From NCBI GenBank assembly GCA_020310875.1, contig CM035417.1, positions 88,654,940-88,718,939 on the forward strand: a stretch of DNA of 64,000 nucleotides, given 5' to 3'. Under the pieces are notes generated by a model. That model worked only from the letters and a program-made list of their open reading frames with translations, was not told the origin of the DNA and searched no databases. The position numbers and the translations under genes were made by a program. Source of the DNA: Ceratopteris richardii (taxonomy: Eukaryota; Streptophyta; Polypodiopsida; Polypodiales; Pteridaceae). This document shows, piece by piece, positions 1-10,517 of this stretch. Each line of letters starts with the position of its first letter. Within the stretch, counting starts at the first letter, position 1.

Positions 1-112
1 CTTTCTTTAATGGGTTGTTTATTGTAGAAGCATTCTTCTCTAGTATGGTTTGTCCATTTTCTTTCTAAGGTATAGTATTTGAGTGTTTTCCTATCTTGCA
101 AATGTTGTGGTT
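1..112 (-). repeat. Gypsy-1 gag fragment (antisense piece)
   Basis: This piece matches window positions 12675-12786 in the same orientation, with three mismatches by eye in 112 bases. In the long copy that stretch is the minus-strand gag zinc-knuckle region, so this is a gag scrap of Gypsy-1 lying on the minus strand. It probably continues beyond the window edge. It ends abruptly at 111-112, where unrelated sequence begins. Confidence 0.85.
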
Positions 113-182
113 AGAAGAAGCAATTTTTGAAGGAAAATTATCTGTAAAATGTCAAAAATTTGTAGAAATATTTATACAAATG
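111..182 (+). repeat. 72-bp fragment shared with the Gypsy-2 tail
   Basis: The segment matches 25892-25963 with a single mismatch in 72 bases. At the other locus it follows a Gypsy-2 protease-region frame. Here it is sandwiched between a gag scrap of Gypsy-1 and Gypsy-1 pol, with a 2-base overlap at the left junction. By chance it stays in frame with the pol sequence that follows. Confidence 0.85.
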
Positions 183-183
183 T

Positions 184-1780
184 CCAGAATCCACTCCAGA
201 GAGCCAAGTTCACCTTTAGATGATGAATTACCACATGCATATCTATTCAAAATAGAGAATATTCCTGAATGGGCCATGACTTTGGTACCTTTGCTAACCA
301 TGGGACCTTGTAGAACACCTAAAACAACACACCTTTGGTACTACAAAGTAGGAATTTTGTACTACTAGCTGGACATTTGTATCATTTCAATCATGTGGGT
401 GTATTGGAATATTGTACTCCAAAAGATGAGCAGCAGAAGTATCTAAGAAGAGCTCATTGTTGGAATCCTTGTACTCATGCTTCCATGATAGTCACCTTAA
501 ACAATCTCAATAGAATGGGAGTACAGTGGCCTAATAAGATTTCGGATGTAAAAAAATATGTTTCCAACTGCTTGAGATGCCAAGCCTTGCAAAATTCAGA
601 AATTACAACTTTGTATTGGTTTTAGAAAAATCCAAATTGGAGTACAAACATAATTGAGGAGTTGAGAAGAAATAGAACAGGAGAGCTAGTGAGAGCTAGC
701 GCAGACTCAAGGAATTTACAAATGATTTCTGAGGAATATCAACTGATAGGAGACCAATTGTACGAGAAAGGGATGGGTGGATATTCAAGAATCTGTGTTC
801 CTAAAAATAAGTCCATGGAAATGTTAGAGATGGATCATTCTGGAGTGGCAAGAGGACATTTTTCAAGTGAAAGGACTGCTAAACTAATATTATATTCTGG
901 TTTTTGGTGGCCAACTCTATTTCTTGATGCAAGAACCTATGTGAAAAGATGTGACATTTGTCAAAGAGTGAGTCAACCAAATAAAAGAGATAATATGCCA
1001 TTAGTACCACTTATTTCAGTAAGAGAATTTAGTAAATGGGGGTTGGATTTCATTGGACCTATACATCCTCGAGCAAAATAGTCCCATGATGAATATATAC
1101 AAGTAGCCAGAGATTACTTGACCAAATGGGCAGAGGCCAGAGCTACAAAAAGGAATGATGCTCAAACCACTGCAAGATTTCTTTATGAAAATATTATCAC
1201 CAGATTTGGATTACCAATTGAATTGGTAAGTGATAGGGGGACTCATTTTTTGAACCAAGTAATAGAAAACATAACTAAGTATTTCATGATTAGTCATAGA
1301 AAGTCAGCCTCTTATCATCCACAAGCCAATGGATTAGCAGAAAGTACTAATAAGGTACTTTGCACTGTTTTGTCAAAATTGGTAAATACAAATAGGAATG
1401 ATTGGGATTTGCAACTTAATCATGTCTTATGGGCTTATAGAGTGGCATACAAAACTGCAATTGGAACAACACCATTTAATTTGGTATATGGACAAAATGC
1501 AGTTTTGCCTTTGGAATTTCTCATTCCAACATTAAAGGTGGGAAATCAATACAAGTGGACTGGGCATGAGTTATCTGAGAGAGTGGTGGAATTGGAAAAA
1601 CTTGGAGCTTCCAGACTTCAAGCAATTATGAGCATATATGCAGATAAAAGAAGGCAGAAAGCTTATCATGATGTTCATATTAAAGAAAAAGATTTGCAAG
1701 AAGGGGATTTAGTTTTGGCATATATAGGGAAGGAACATCAGAAGAAATTTCATAAGAAGGGGCATGGACCTTATATTATC
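184..1780 (+). pseudogene. Gypsy-1(+) pol remnant: RH tail and integrase
   Basis: This is the 3' part of a Ty3/Gypsy pol gene, beginning in the linker after RNase H and continuing through integrase, the enzyme that joins retroelement cDNA to chromosomal DNA. The HHCC zinc domain lies at about 830-970 (HSGV...GH, then CDIC). The catalytic triad is visible: Asp in LDFIGP, Asp in SDRGTHF, and Glu in GLAES with 35 residues between the last two. From 335 it is one frame interrupted by TAG at 623-625 and 1079-1081. The same region lies inverted at 9030-7361 with roughly 96-97% identity. The frame is cut at 1780 by the insertion of Cop-1 and resumes at 3292. It cannot make a full product. Confidence 0.9.
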
Positions 1781-2011
1781 TGTTGATATATTTAGGTAGT
1801 GATGTGTGTGAACACTCTAGGACCGCCGGGGCACTTTTTTCCCTCTTTAGGAGGTTTTTTTCCCCCAGCTTGTATATACACCTATTGCCCTAATGGGCTA
1901 CTTATCTTTGTACATTCTCTAGTAATACATTCAGTATTGTGTGTTTGTGCTCCAAGCTTCTTCTTCTTCCTTGTGCTGTTCGCGTGCTTCCGCAGACGTC
2001 TATCTTCAACA
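1781..2011 (+). repeat. Cop-1 5' LTR
   Basis: 231 bp, starting TGTTG and ending CAACA. It is paired with 3061-3291; five transitions separate the two. Confidence 0.95.
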
Positions 2012-2013
2012 AT

Positions 2014-2025
2014 TGGTATCAGAGC
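2014..2025 (+). promoter_or_regulatory. Cop-1 primer-binding site (initiator Met tRNA type)
   Basis: TGGTATCAGAGC lies two bases after the 5' LTR. This is the standard plant Copia site complementary to the 3' end of initiator methionine tRNA, where minus-strand cDNA synthesis starts. Confidence 0.93.
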
Positions 2026-2366
2026 AGGTCGTCGCTTCTTCTAGGGCGCCGTCGACACTTCTCCGTTTGCAGTCTCAGATTCGCACGAAATTTGGTGAGC
2101 ATACTCAGGGTGTTTCCAAGATCAAAACATCTTCGCTTTGTGGTGCCGAAATCGTGATCTGAGCTCGTTTCGGCCTCCGAACGCACTATCGCAGTGCTTG
2201 TGCAGGCTATTTCGTCCTTTTGTGCCAAAGGTATATACCAGTTTCTGTTCGCCAGTTTAAGCGTCTCGAAGTCTGCTACAGGTCTAGCAGAACTCGTCTG
2301 GGCAGTTCCGTTCAACTTTTTGAGATACAGTCAATTTTCTGCATCAAGGTATTTTAGTCACCGGCC

Positions 2367-2615
2367 ATGGCTGAAAGCAGTGATGTATTTCGTATGTTGG
2401 CTGTTGAGGATAAGTTGGATGGTACCAACTACCCATTATGGGCTTATATGATGCGACATGTACTGGTTGCAAAAGGATTGTGGAACATTGTGTAGGGTGT
2501 TGAAAGACCTCCTGTTACACCTGCGACTACAGGTACTACAAATACAGGTGCTGGAGGTACTGGAGCTGATGAAGATGGTGTCGAAGGCTTGGTAGCTCAT
2601 GTATATCTTGGTTGA
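2367..2615 (+). pseudogene. Cop-1 gag N-terminal remnant
   Basis: The start codon at 2367 opens a frame reading MAESSDVF, then KLDGTNYPLWAYMM, typical of the first helix region of plant Copia gag proteins (capsid precursor). A TAG at 2493-2495 interrupts it after 42 codons, and the frame runs on through a Thr/Gly-rich stretch to a TGA at 2613-2615. About 2595-2600 the sequence jumps into RNase H, so capsid, nucleocapsid and most of pol are deleted. Confidence 0.8.
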
Positions 2616-2986
2616 GCAAGAAGCAGCCTACTGTGGCCACTTCTAGTTGTGAGGCTGAGTATAGGGCAGCTTTCACAGCGACTGTTGAGTGTGTGTGGCT
2701 CAGACGCCTTATGGCTGATTTGGGTGTTGGCCAGTCTTCTGCCACCACCATCTTCACTGACAGTCAGAGCGCATTGGCAGTTGCGAGGAACCCTGTGTTC
2801 CATGCTCGCACTAAGCACATTGAGGTGCATTGTCACTATGTCAGGGAGAGGTTCTCTGCTGGGGAGATTAGCTTGGCATATGTGCCCATGCAGGAGAACA
2901 TTGCAGACCTTTTCACGAAGGCTCTGCCTAGGGAGAAGTTTGAAGCTTTTCGCAAAGCATTGGGCTTACTTCCTTTTGTGGAGTGA
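2597..2986 (+). pseudogene. Cop-1 RNase H C-terminal remnant
   Basis: About 125 intact residues of a Copia RNase H end: SKKQPTVATSSCEAEYRA, then TDSQSALAV, ARTKHIEVHCHYVRER and ADLFTKALPREKF. RNase H removes the RNA strand of the RNA-DNA hybrid during reverse transcription. The upstream catalytic half is missing because of the internal deletion, so it is not an enzyme on its own. The stop at 2984-2986 is followed after 65 bp by the polypurine tract, the usual Copia spacing. The closest relative in the window is the minus-strand RNase H at about 46110-46535 (Cop-5). Confidence 0.88.
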
Positions 2987-3050
2987 TTTCCACATAGCTT
3001 GGCACTTCCTTATACATGAGTGCCAGCTCCTTGTTCACCGCATCACTCCC

Positions 3051-3060
3051 AGGGGGGATT
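3051..3060 (+). promoter_or_regulatory. Cop-1 polypurine tract
   Basis: AGGGGGGATT immediately precedes the 3' LTR. This is the expected plus-strand primer site of an LTR element. Confidence 0.85.
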
Positions 3061-3291
3061 TGTTGATATATTTAGGTAGTGATGTGTGTGAACACTCTAG
3101 GACCGCCGGGGCACTTTTTTCCCTCTTTAGGAGGTTTTTTTCCCCCGGCTTGTATATATGCCTATTGCCCTAATGGGCTACTTATCTTTGTACATTCTCT
3201 AGTAATACATTCAGTATTGTGTGTTTGTGCTCCAAGCTTCTTCTTCTTCCTTGTGTTGTTCGCGTGCTTCCGCAGACGTCTATCTCCAACA
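3061..3291 (+). repeat. Cop-1 3' LTR
   Basis: 231 bp, paired with 1781-2011. It ends CAACA and is followed by the TTATC duplication. Confidence 0.95.
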
Positions 3292-4302
3292 TTATCAACC
3301 AAATCAGTAATAGTGGAGCTATCGAATTAACTAATATAGATGGATAAATCATGCCAAATTTCATAAGTGGATGTAGGGTAAAAAGGTATGATCTTCCATT
3401 AACTGTTCTTGAATGGAGAAGAATACATCAAGCTCAAAAGAGGAAAAAAGAAGAGGAAAAAATTAGGTATGAGGCTAAAGAGGAGGCAAAGGAAAGAATA
3501 AGAAAGGTCAAGGAGCTTAGAGAAGTCCTCTTGTGTGAAACACCTTCAAGAGTGAGAGAGCATTTGCCTGTTATAACAATGAATCTTAATAATCAAAAAA
3601 TCAAGGTCTTGATAGATTCAGGTGCACAAGTTAATTTGATCAGTTCAGTTTTGTTGAATAAGATCAATTTAAAAAAAAACTAAGAAAAAAACATTTGTCA
3701 AAACACTGGATGGTCTGATAATACAAAGCTCGTCTTCTCCATCTATTGAAGTTAAGTTCAATGAAGAAAAAATGAAAATAGATTGTGAAGAATCCCCTGA
3801 TCATATGATGAGTGAGAAATTAATTTTAGGACAACCGTGTCTAAAGCAAGGTAAAGTAATTTTGGATTTTGAAAATATGAAGCTTAAATTGACAATAAAT
3901 GACAAAAGTTTTTGAATGTTTTTATTGAGTTGTGAAGAACAAGAAACTCAACAAGACATCTATGATTCATATTTGGAAGGATTCACTTTTCCTTTGGAAA
4001 CTACAAAGGAATCACAAACAAAAGTTCTCCATGACCAAACCTACTACAGACAAAAAGAGGAGAAAAATAAAAAAACCAACTATGCTAACAAGACAATAGA
4101 AAGGTGCAAAGTAGGGAATAATCAGAAAAATCTAGGCAGCAATCCAGAAAGGTTGTGGAAACCAAAGAAATCCAAGTGCTGTTCATCACAGAGATTCATT
4201 AACACCAAATGGAAGGAAAAATTGAAGACATCCCAGCACAGTTTATCAAAAGCAGATTGTTTTACTCCAAAAATAAAGTCAACAGGAATCAAGTATTTCT
4301 AG
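3292..4302 (+). pseudogene. Gypsy-1(+) integrase tail fused to a second retropepsin-like domain
   Basis: After the Cop-1 insertion the integrase frame resumes (IMPNFISGCRVKRYDLP, shared with the inverted copy near 7380), followed by a Lys/Glu/Arg-rich helical stretch. Then comes a retropepsin-like domain: VLIDSGAQVNLISS (Asp-Ser-Gly active-site triad) at about 3610-3650 and LILGQPCLKQGKVILDF at about 3820-3870, the paired hydrophobic-Gly block of retroviral-type proteases. A run of A residues near 3672-3690 causes a frameshift between the two blocks. A TGA at 3913-3915 is followed by 128 more codons rich in Lys and Gln. Aspartic proteases of Gypsy elements normally sit before RT, and the inverted copy has one there (11199-11597). 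One lying after integrase is unusual. It could instead be part of another element joined at about 3400. Confidence 0.7.
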
Positions 4303-4823
4303 GTGAAAAAATCAGACTTTCTTCAATGGAGAAAAAACAAGGACACTCTTGAAATTATTTCCATGTACTTTACATCATTCTTTTTTCTAGGAAAAAGAAT
4401 AGGAGGGGAAGAGAAGAAGAAGATGAAAGAGAAAATTATAGGAAATTGGAGAAAATCATTAAAAATTTTTCTTTCATAAGTTATAAAGCACCAGCAAGAT
4501 TTAGGTTATAAGTTAGCAAAACTAAGCAGTGAATGTGTAATTATTTGTTTTTTCTATTCTTTTGATATTTTTCTTATATCTGTCTAAATTATTTTAAATT
4601 TACTTTTATTATTTTCTTATTTAAAAAAGAAGGGGAGAGCACTAGATATCTTGCTAACACATGTGATGATCACTTCAATTGTGTAAAGCCTATAAAACAA
4701 TTGTTTCTGTTTTGATTTTTATCAAATGTAATTGTCATCTCAAAGATAAATGTGAATTCTTTTTATATTTCTTATGACTGATGTGGGTGGAGTTTATTTC
4801 TTTTATGTTATACTTTCTCCAGA
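4303..4823 (+). other. Non-coding spacer with a purine tract
   Basis: No coding frame is recognised. The stretch is AT-rich, with a purine run of about 17 bases near 4622-4638 (A-rich, ending GGGGAGAG) that resembles a polypurine tract. It lies between the second protease and aORF1. No LTR start could be defined next to it. Confidence 0.4.
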
Positions 4824-7398
4824 ATGGTGAATCCAAAGGAACTACCCATTCATGACTTCAAAGCTGACTCTGTAACCTTGTCAAGAGGACATTGGTTTTT
4901 AGACAATGAAGCAGTAGTGGAAAATGTGGAGCTAGAATCGGATGAAGAATAGGATATCCCAGAAGCTGAGAAGATAGCCAAGGAGTTGAGGGAAACTCTC
5001 AATATTATTTGTCAGCACATCTTTACAGTAGAAATTGGAGGTCATAAATATACAAGCTATGTCAAGAATTCTACAACTTCCAAAAAGTTGCAGCTAATTA
5101 TAAAAGAGGGAAAGCAGTGGGGCTACAAAGACTACTGGATGAACCTCTGTTCTTTATAGATTTTGAAAGGGTATCACAAGTCATGTCCAGTTTGTCAGAA
5201 GTTGGCAAACGAAATGATGCATATTTCAAATGTTTAGTTAAGGACAAAGAGAACAAAGACGTACAGATCATATCAGGGCAGCTCTTCAATTTTATTCCAT
5301 GAGAACTAAATTGGATTGCAGTTTTGTCAAAAAGAATAAAGAAACCTATGCTGGATATTCAAAGTTTGTGGATTTCAAAGGAAAGGAAAATGAAGAATTT
5401 GCGATCAGAATGTTTCTTCAGTATTTGTTTTTTCCAAAGTTGCCAAGATATACAATGCCACATAAGCCAATAACATTGTTCATGCTCAATAATAAGGACA
5501 AGACTAAACCATTTGGAGTAATGGATGTAACCCCTTACATTCATGACCAATTGAAGGAAGCAGCAAAGCATTGGGAACAGAGGAAGTTTATGAATGGAGC
5601 AGAGTTTTTAACCAGAATTATATATCATGTTTTAGGTATGGAGGATCAGCTGAAATTGGCTTTAGAAGCTCAATATTTCAGGAGTTTGATGTCACGAGTT
5701 AAAAGTCCTTCAAAGATGATGACCATAAGAGAAGCAGAAGCCTAGACAAGCATGAAGGGATCACAAAGGAAAAGGAAAGGGGTATCAGAAGAAGTTATTC
5801 CACTAAAGAAGAGAAGATTGGATCCTAGGAAAGTAGTATTGGAATAGGAAGAAGCAACAAAAGAAGAATATGAAGCGGCTCAGAAGGAAGTACAGTCCTC
5901 AAAGGAACCTCATCTACCTCAAACGAGTAAGGAGCAGTTGTATGCTTATCTAACTCAAGGAAATGATAAAAGGGCAATCTATGAAGCTCAATATCAGAAG
6001 ATGTTGGAGAATTATTCGTGTAAAGAAACTAATTGGATACAAGAAGAAGTGGAACATTACGAAGAACTACATGATCAGATGATGGCTGTAGAAACTGAAG
6101 AAGTGTTTGTCAAAAAGGAAGTGGAATTGTTGGCATATTTTAAGGAATTACAAGGTCCTCCGAAAACCAGAACTACAATGGTAGTGAAGAAGAAAGTTCA
6201 AAAAAAACCTGTTCAAAAAAGGAAGTTAACCAAAAAAGATAAGGGTAAGGCAGTAGAACATGTACAAGTTGCAGAACCAACAAACAACTCATTAGAAGAA
6301 AAGAATCAGAAAAATACAATAGAAAAGGAAGAACACAAAATGGACAAACAAGGGGTGGCTGCTCTTTCTGAATTTTGATTCAGAAAGTGACATTGAGAAT
6401 TTTCTTTTGAAAACTTTAAATCTTTCAGTTCCCAGTAAACCAATCGAAATAATTCAAGCCTCACGAAGAATGTAACACCAGAGGAGTCAAGCCAAAAATC
6501 AAAGGGAATACACCTCTGTGAAGAGCCAACGAAACAAGTGAGTATTTAGGAAGCAACAAGGCAATTGAAAGGTAAAGAAGTAATGGAAGAAGAAATAGGT
6601 GAAGCAAGAAAGGAACTTAGTAGTGGATTGGTGGAGACAGGATCCAAAGCAATATGGTCAAAACCATCTCAACAACCTTATTCCCAACTGAATGAGGAGA
6701 AGCTAGAAGTGGAAAAGAAAGCTCAGATATACAGTCCAGTGCAAAGTAAAGAAGATAAAGGTCAGATTGAAGAAACAGAGGAAGTATTGGAAAAGATGGA
6801 TTTCAAAGAGATTAAAGAGGGGAATACAGAAAGAGATGTAAATCAGAGAATAGAAGAAGTACTCTATGATCTAGGACATAATGAAGATTTCACATATACA
6901 CAGGAGGTGGAAATAGAAACAGATCTTATGGGCATAGATGAACAGGAGTTGGGAGTCACAAGGCAACATCTATAGGACCAATCAAGAACTAAAGTCCAGG
7001 AAGAACAATTACATGATATTCAGGAGAGGCAAAAGAAAAGTGATGTAAGAGAGATGGAGATAATGAAAGAGACACCAGATCATGAGAAGGAAGAGGATCA
7101 GGCACGAGAGTATGAGGAAGAAGATGTAGACAAAGAAGAACTAAAGGAGGAGAAACAGATAGAAGTAAAACAGATAGAATTGGAAACTGGTTTAGAAAGG
7201 ATACCCAAGGATATCAGGTCTGCCTGTAAAGTTATCATGAGTAATATAGAGCAATTCAGACCATCTAGTAGAAACATGATTATATCAGGGATGGTGGCTG
7301 AGTCGGAATTTGTGAAAGGTAGTAGGATCATTAAAGAGAAAAAGAAAGAAAAGGAACAGTTGGAAGATCATACCTTTTTACCCTACATCCACTTATGA
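4824..7398 (+). pseudogene. aORF1: long extra ORF of Gypsy-1(+), function unknown
   Basis: A decayed sense-strand frame of about 850 codons beginning MVNPKELPIHDF. The N-terminal third looks globular (about 4824-5740, including GHWFLDNEAVV and a region around FLQYLFFPKLPRY). The middle contains two strong basic nuclear-localisation-like clusters, PLKKRRLDPRK (about 5805-5835) and KKKVQKKPVQKRKLTKKDK (about 6187-6243). The rest is very acidic and rich in Glu, Lys and Gln (about 6250-7350), ending near SACKVIMSNIEQFRPSS. Frame changes occur near 5100, 5300 and 6350-6550. In-frame TAG codons lie at 4950, 5743, 5845, 6547 and 6973. I see no signal peptide or membrane segment, so it does not look like an envelope protein. 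It lies where Gypsy elements sometimes carry an additional ORF. I do not recognise the family. Confidence 0.6.
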
Positions 7399-8555
7399 AA
7401 TTTGGCATGATTTCTCCATCTATATAAGCTAATTGGATAGCTCCAAAGTTACTGCTTTGGTTGATAATATAAGGTTTTTTCTGATGTTCCTTCACTGTAT
7501 ATGCCAAAACTAAATCCCCTTCTTGCAAATCTTTTTCTTTAATATGAACATCATGATAAGCTTTCTGCCTTCTTTTATCTGCATATATGCTCATGATTTC
7601 TTGAAGTCTCGAAGCTCCAAGTTTTCCCAATTCCACCACTCTCTCAGATAACTCATGTCCAGTCCACTAGTATTGATTTCCCACCTTTAATGTTGGAATG
7701 AGAAATTCCAAAGGCAAAACTGCATTTTTATACCAAATTAAATGGTGTTTTTCCAATTGTAGTTTTGTATGCCACACTATACACCCATAAGACATGATTA
7801 AGTTTCAAATCCCAATCATTCCTATTTGTATTTACCAATTTTGACAAAATAGTGCAAAGTACCTTATTAGTACTTTCTGCTAATCCATTGGCTTGTGGAT
7901 GATAAGGGGCTAACTCTCTATGACTAATCATGAAATACTTAGTTTTGTTTTTTATTACTTGGTTCAAAAAATGAGTCACCCTATCGCTTACCAATTCAAT
8001 TGGTAATCCAAATCTCGTGATAATATTTTCATAAAGAAATCTTGTAATGGTCTAAGCATCATTCCTTTTTGTAGCCCTGGCCTCTGCCCATTTGTTCAGG
8101 TAATCTGTGGCTACTAGTATATATTCAGCATGGGATTGTTTTGCTAGAGGATGTATAGGTCCAATGAAATCCAACCCCCATTTACTAAATGCTCTTGTTG
8201 AAATAAGTGGTACTAATGGCATATTATCTCTTTAATTTGGTTGACTCACGCTTTGACAAATGTCACATCGTTTCACATAGGTTCTTGCATCAGGAAATAG
8301 AGTAAGCCACCAAAAACTAGAATATAATATTAGTTCAGCAGTCCTTTCACTTGAAAAATGTCCTCCTGGCACTCCAAAATGAGCCATCTCTAACATTTCC
8401 ATAGACTTATTTTCAGGAACACAGATTCTTAAATATCCATCCATCCCTTTCTTGTACAATCGGTCTCCTATCAGTTGATATTCCTCAGAAATCATTTGTA
8501 AATTCCTTGACTCTACACTAGCTCTCATTGGCTCTCCTGTTCTGTTTCTTCTCAA
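7361..8555 (-). pseudogene. Gypsy-1(-) integrase
   Basis: Covers the HHCC zinc domain (AHFGVPGGHF to CDICQSV, about 8390-8250), the catalytic core and the C-terminal region with YADKRRQKAYHD and GDLVLAY. The second Asp lies in SDRVTHF (the usual Gly is Val) and the Glu in GLAES, 35 residues apart. A stop and frame changes break it near 8050-8230 and 7640-7730. It ends with GCRVKRYDLP at 7378 and then runs into unrelated sequence. Confidence 0.88.
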
Positions 8556-9195
8556 CTCCTCAATTATGTTTGTACTCCAATCTGGATTTTTCTAAAACCA
8601 ATACAAAGTTGTTATTTCTGAATTTTGCAAGGCTTGGCATTTCAAGTAGTTGGAAACATATTTTCTTACATCCGAAATCTTATTAGGCCACTATACTCCC
8701 ATTCTATTGAGATTGTTTAAGCTGACTATCATGGAAGCATGAGTACACGGATTCCAACAATGAGCTCTTCTTAGATACTCCTGCTGCTCATCTTCTGGAG
8801 TACAATATTCCAATACACCCACATGATTGAAATGATACAAATGTCCAGCTAGTAGTACAATATTCCTACTTTGTAGTACCAAATGTGTGTTGTTTTTAGG
8901 TGTTCTACAAGGTCCCATGGTTAGCAAAGGTACCAAAGTCACGGCCCATTCAGGAATATTCTCTATTTTGAATAGATATGCATCTGGTAATTCATCATCT
9001 GAAGGTGAACTTGGCTCTCTGGTTTGGATTCTAGAAAAATGGTCTACTCTTAAATGAGTTTTTCCTTGTCTAAGCACTACCTCAAATTCAAATTCCATTA
9101 GTAGGAGGAACCATCTGACTATCCTACCTGTGTGACATGGTTTTTTACCAAGTAGAGTAAGGCTTGGTGATCCATAAAGAATTTAAACTTGTTAG
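8556..9195 (-). pseudogene. Gypsy-1(-) RNase H tail and linker
   Basis: Contains the third RNase H acidic motif (FFMDHQALLYL, about 9170), LRQGKTHLRVDHFSR, and the linker to integrase. TAG codons lie near 8689-8691 (the plus copy has CAG) and at WF*KN near 8595. That second stop is present at the same codon in the plus copy (623-625), so it predates the separation of the two copies. Confidence 0.8.
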
Positions 9196-9689
9196 CTAAA
9201 GATAATGTCTATACTTTTTTACAGCAAAAATCATTCCCAAACCTTCCCTCTCAGTTGTTGTATAATTCTTTTCTGCTGAATTCAATTGCCTACTGGCATA
9301 AGCAATTGGAAAGTCTAATTTGCTCCCTTCTATTGGTTGTGCTAACACACATCCAATTGAAGCATCCACATGAACATGAAAAACTTTATTCCATTGTGGT
9401 ATTTTTAGAATTGGTGCTGCTACCAAACAAGTTTTTAAAGTCTCAACGGCTTGATCACATTTTTGGTCCATTCGAAGTTTGTAATCAATGCATACAAAGG
9501 TTTTGCAATGTTTGCAAACTTGTGTACAAACTGTCTATAATATCCACAATGTCCCATGAAAGTTTGAAGTTCTTTTACGTTTATTGGTTTTGGAAGATCC
9601 ACTATGGCCTTGATTTTTCTTTCATCAGTTGATATTCCATTTCTAGAAACTATGTGACCTAGCGTTCTCCCTTGTCTCACAAAGAACAC
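9196..9689 (-). pseudogene. Gypsy-1(-) RT thumb and RNase H
   Basis: The thumb region reads GHIVSRNGISTDERK and FMGHCGYYRQF. RNase H begins at FHVHVDASIGCVL (first Asp) and includes YASRQLNSAEKNYTT and TEREGLG (Glu). A frameshift near 9440-9470 separates thumb and RNase H, and another near 9196 interrupts the end. RNase H degrades the RNA template during cDNA synthesis. Confidence 0.87.
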
Positions 9690-10517
9690 ACATTTCTATG
9701 GAGTTAAACCTACTCTATATGTTCTACATTTTTTAAATATATTTTCCAGATCTTTCAAATGATCTTGTCTTTCTAATGAAAAAGTGCAAAGATCATGAAC
9801 ATAGATTTCGATTATATTTCTAAGGAACTCTTTGAATATGTGACACATCAATTGTTGAAAGGTTGCTAGGGCATTGGTTAAACCAAAAGGCATAACTCTA
9901 AATGCATAGATTCCCCATTCTGTGGAGAAAGCAGTTTTATGTTGGTCTTCCAAGGCTATTGGCACCTGATTATATCCTGAAAATCCATCCAAAAAGCTAT
10001 AGACCTCTTTACCTGCAACTCTTTCCAAAAGATGGTCTCTTACTGGTAATGGATAGCTATCCCTTATAGTTGCAGCATTAGCTTTGATTAAGTTAATACA
10101 TACCCTGAGTTTTCCATTCTTCTTAGGTACCACAACTATAGGAGATATCCGCTCCGTATACTCAATCTCATAGATGAAATCGACAGCCAGCTGCTTGTCA
10201 ATTTCTTCCTTTATTTTAGCAGAGTATTTGTCATTAAATGTATAGTGTCTTTGTTTGCTAGGTTTGGCATTAGGAGTAATAGGAATCTTATGTTCGCAAA
10301 CTTTAGGATCAATTCCTTTCAAATCTTTATAACTGTAAGCAAACACATCTCTATATGTTTTTGCCAATTTCCTCAATGCTTCTTCTTCTTGGTTGGACAT
10401 GTCATCAGCTATGACAATGTGTCTATCTTCCTCCTCTTCTTGAGTAATCACCACCTTCTTAGTTTGTTCCTCATTATCATATGCCTCCCCCCTTTTCTTT
10501 TCTCTTTTTGGTTTCAT
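9690..10517 (-). pseudogene. Gypsy-1(-) reverse transcriptase
   Basis: A 273-codon open frame with the RT fingers and palm: ISPIVVVPKKNGKLRVCIN, YSFLDGFSGYNQVPI, FRVMPFGLTNA. The catalytic Tyr-x-Asp-Asp box reads YVHD (9792-9803), with one essential Asp replaced by His, so this copy cannot polymerise DNA. A TAG at about 9693-9695 separates it from the thumb in the same frame. A charged N-terminal stretch (EEEEDRHI) links it to the protease-side spacer. Confidence 0.9.

Larger units (their letters stand above)
1781..3291 (+). mobile_element. Cop-1: internally deleted Ty1/Copia element
   Basis: A complete small LTR element of 1511 bp. Two 231-bp LTRs (1781-2011 and 3061-3291) begin TGTTG and end CAACA, and differ at five sites, all transitions. 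A 5-bp duplication TTATC flanks it exactly (1776-1780 and 3292-3296). Inside are a primer site, the start of gag fused to the end of RNase H, and a polypurine tract. Everything from mid-gag to RNase H (most of gag, PR, IN, RT) is missing. It is non-autonomous and interrupts the Gypsy-1(+) integrase C-terminal region. With all ends and cis signals present, it may have moved with enzymes supplied in trans after the deletion, or the deletion may have followed insertion. Confidence 0.93.

Noticed and set aside
4622..4638. Purine run taken as the Gypsy-1(+) polypurine tract with an LTR after it
   Set aside because: No TG-starting LTR or repeat of the following sequence exists in the window, and a coding frame (aORF1) follows.
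4824..7398. aORF1 as a retroviral-type envelope gene
   Set aside because: No signal peptide, no membrane span, and strong nuclear-localisation-like clusters.
9189..9632. 147-codon plus-strand open frame
   Set aside because: It is antisense to the clear Gypsy-1(-) RT-RNase H sequence and has no motif of its own.
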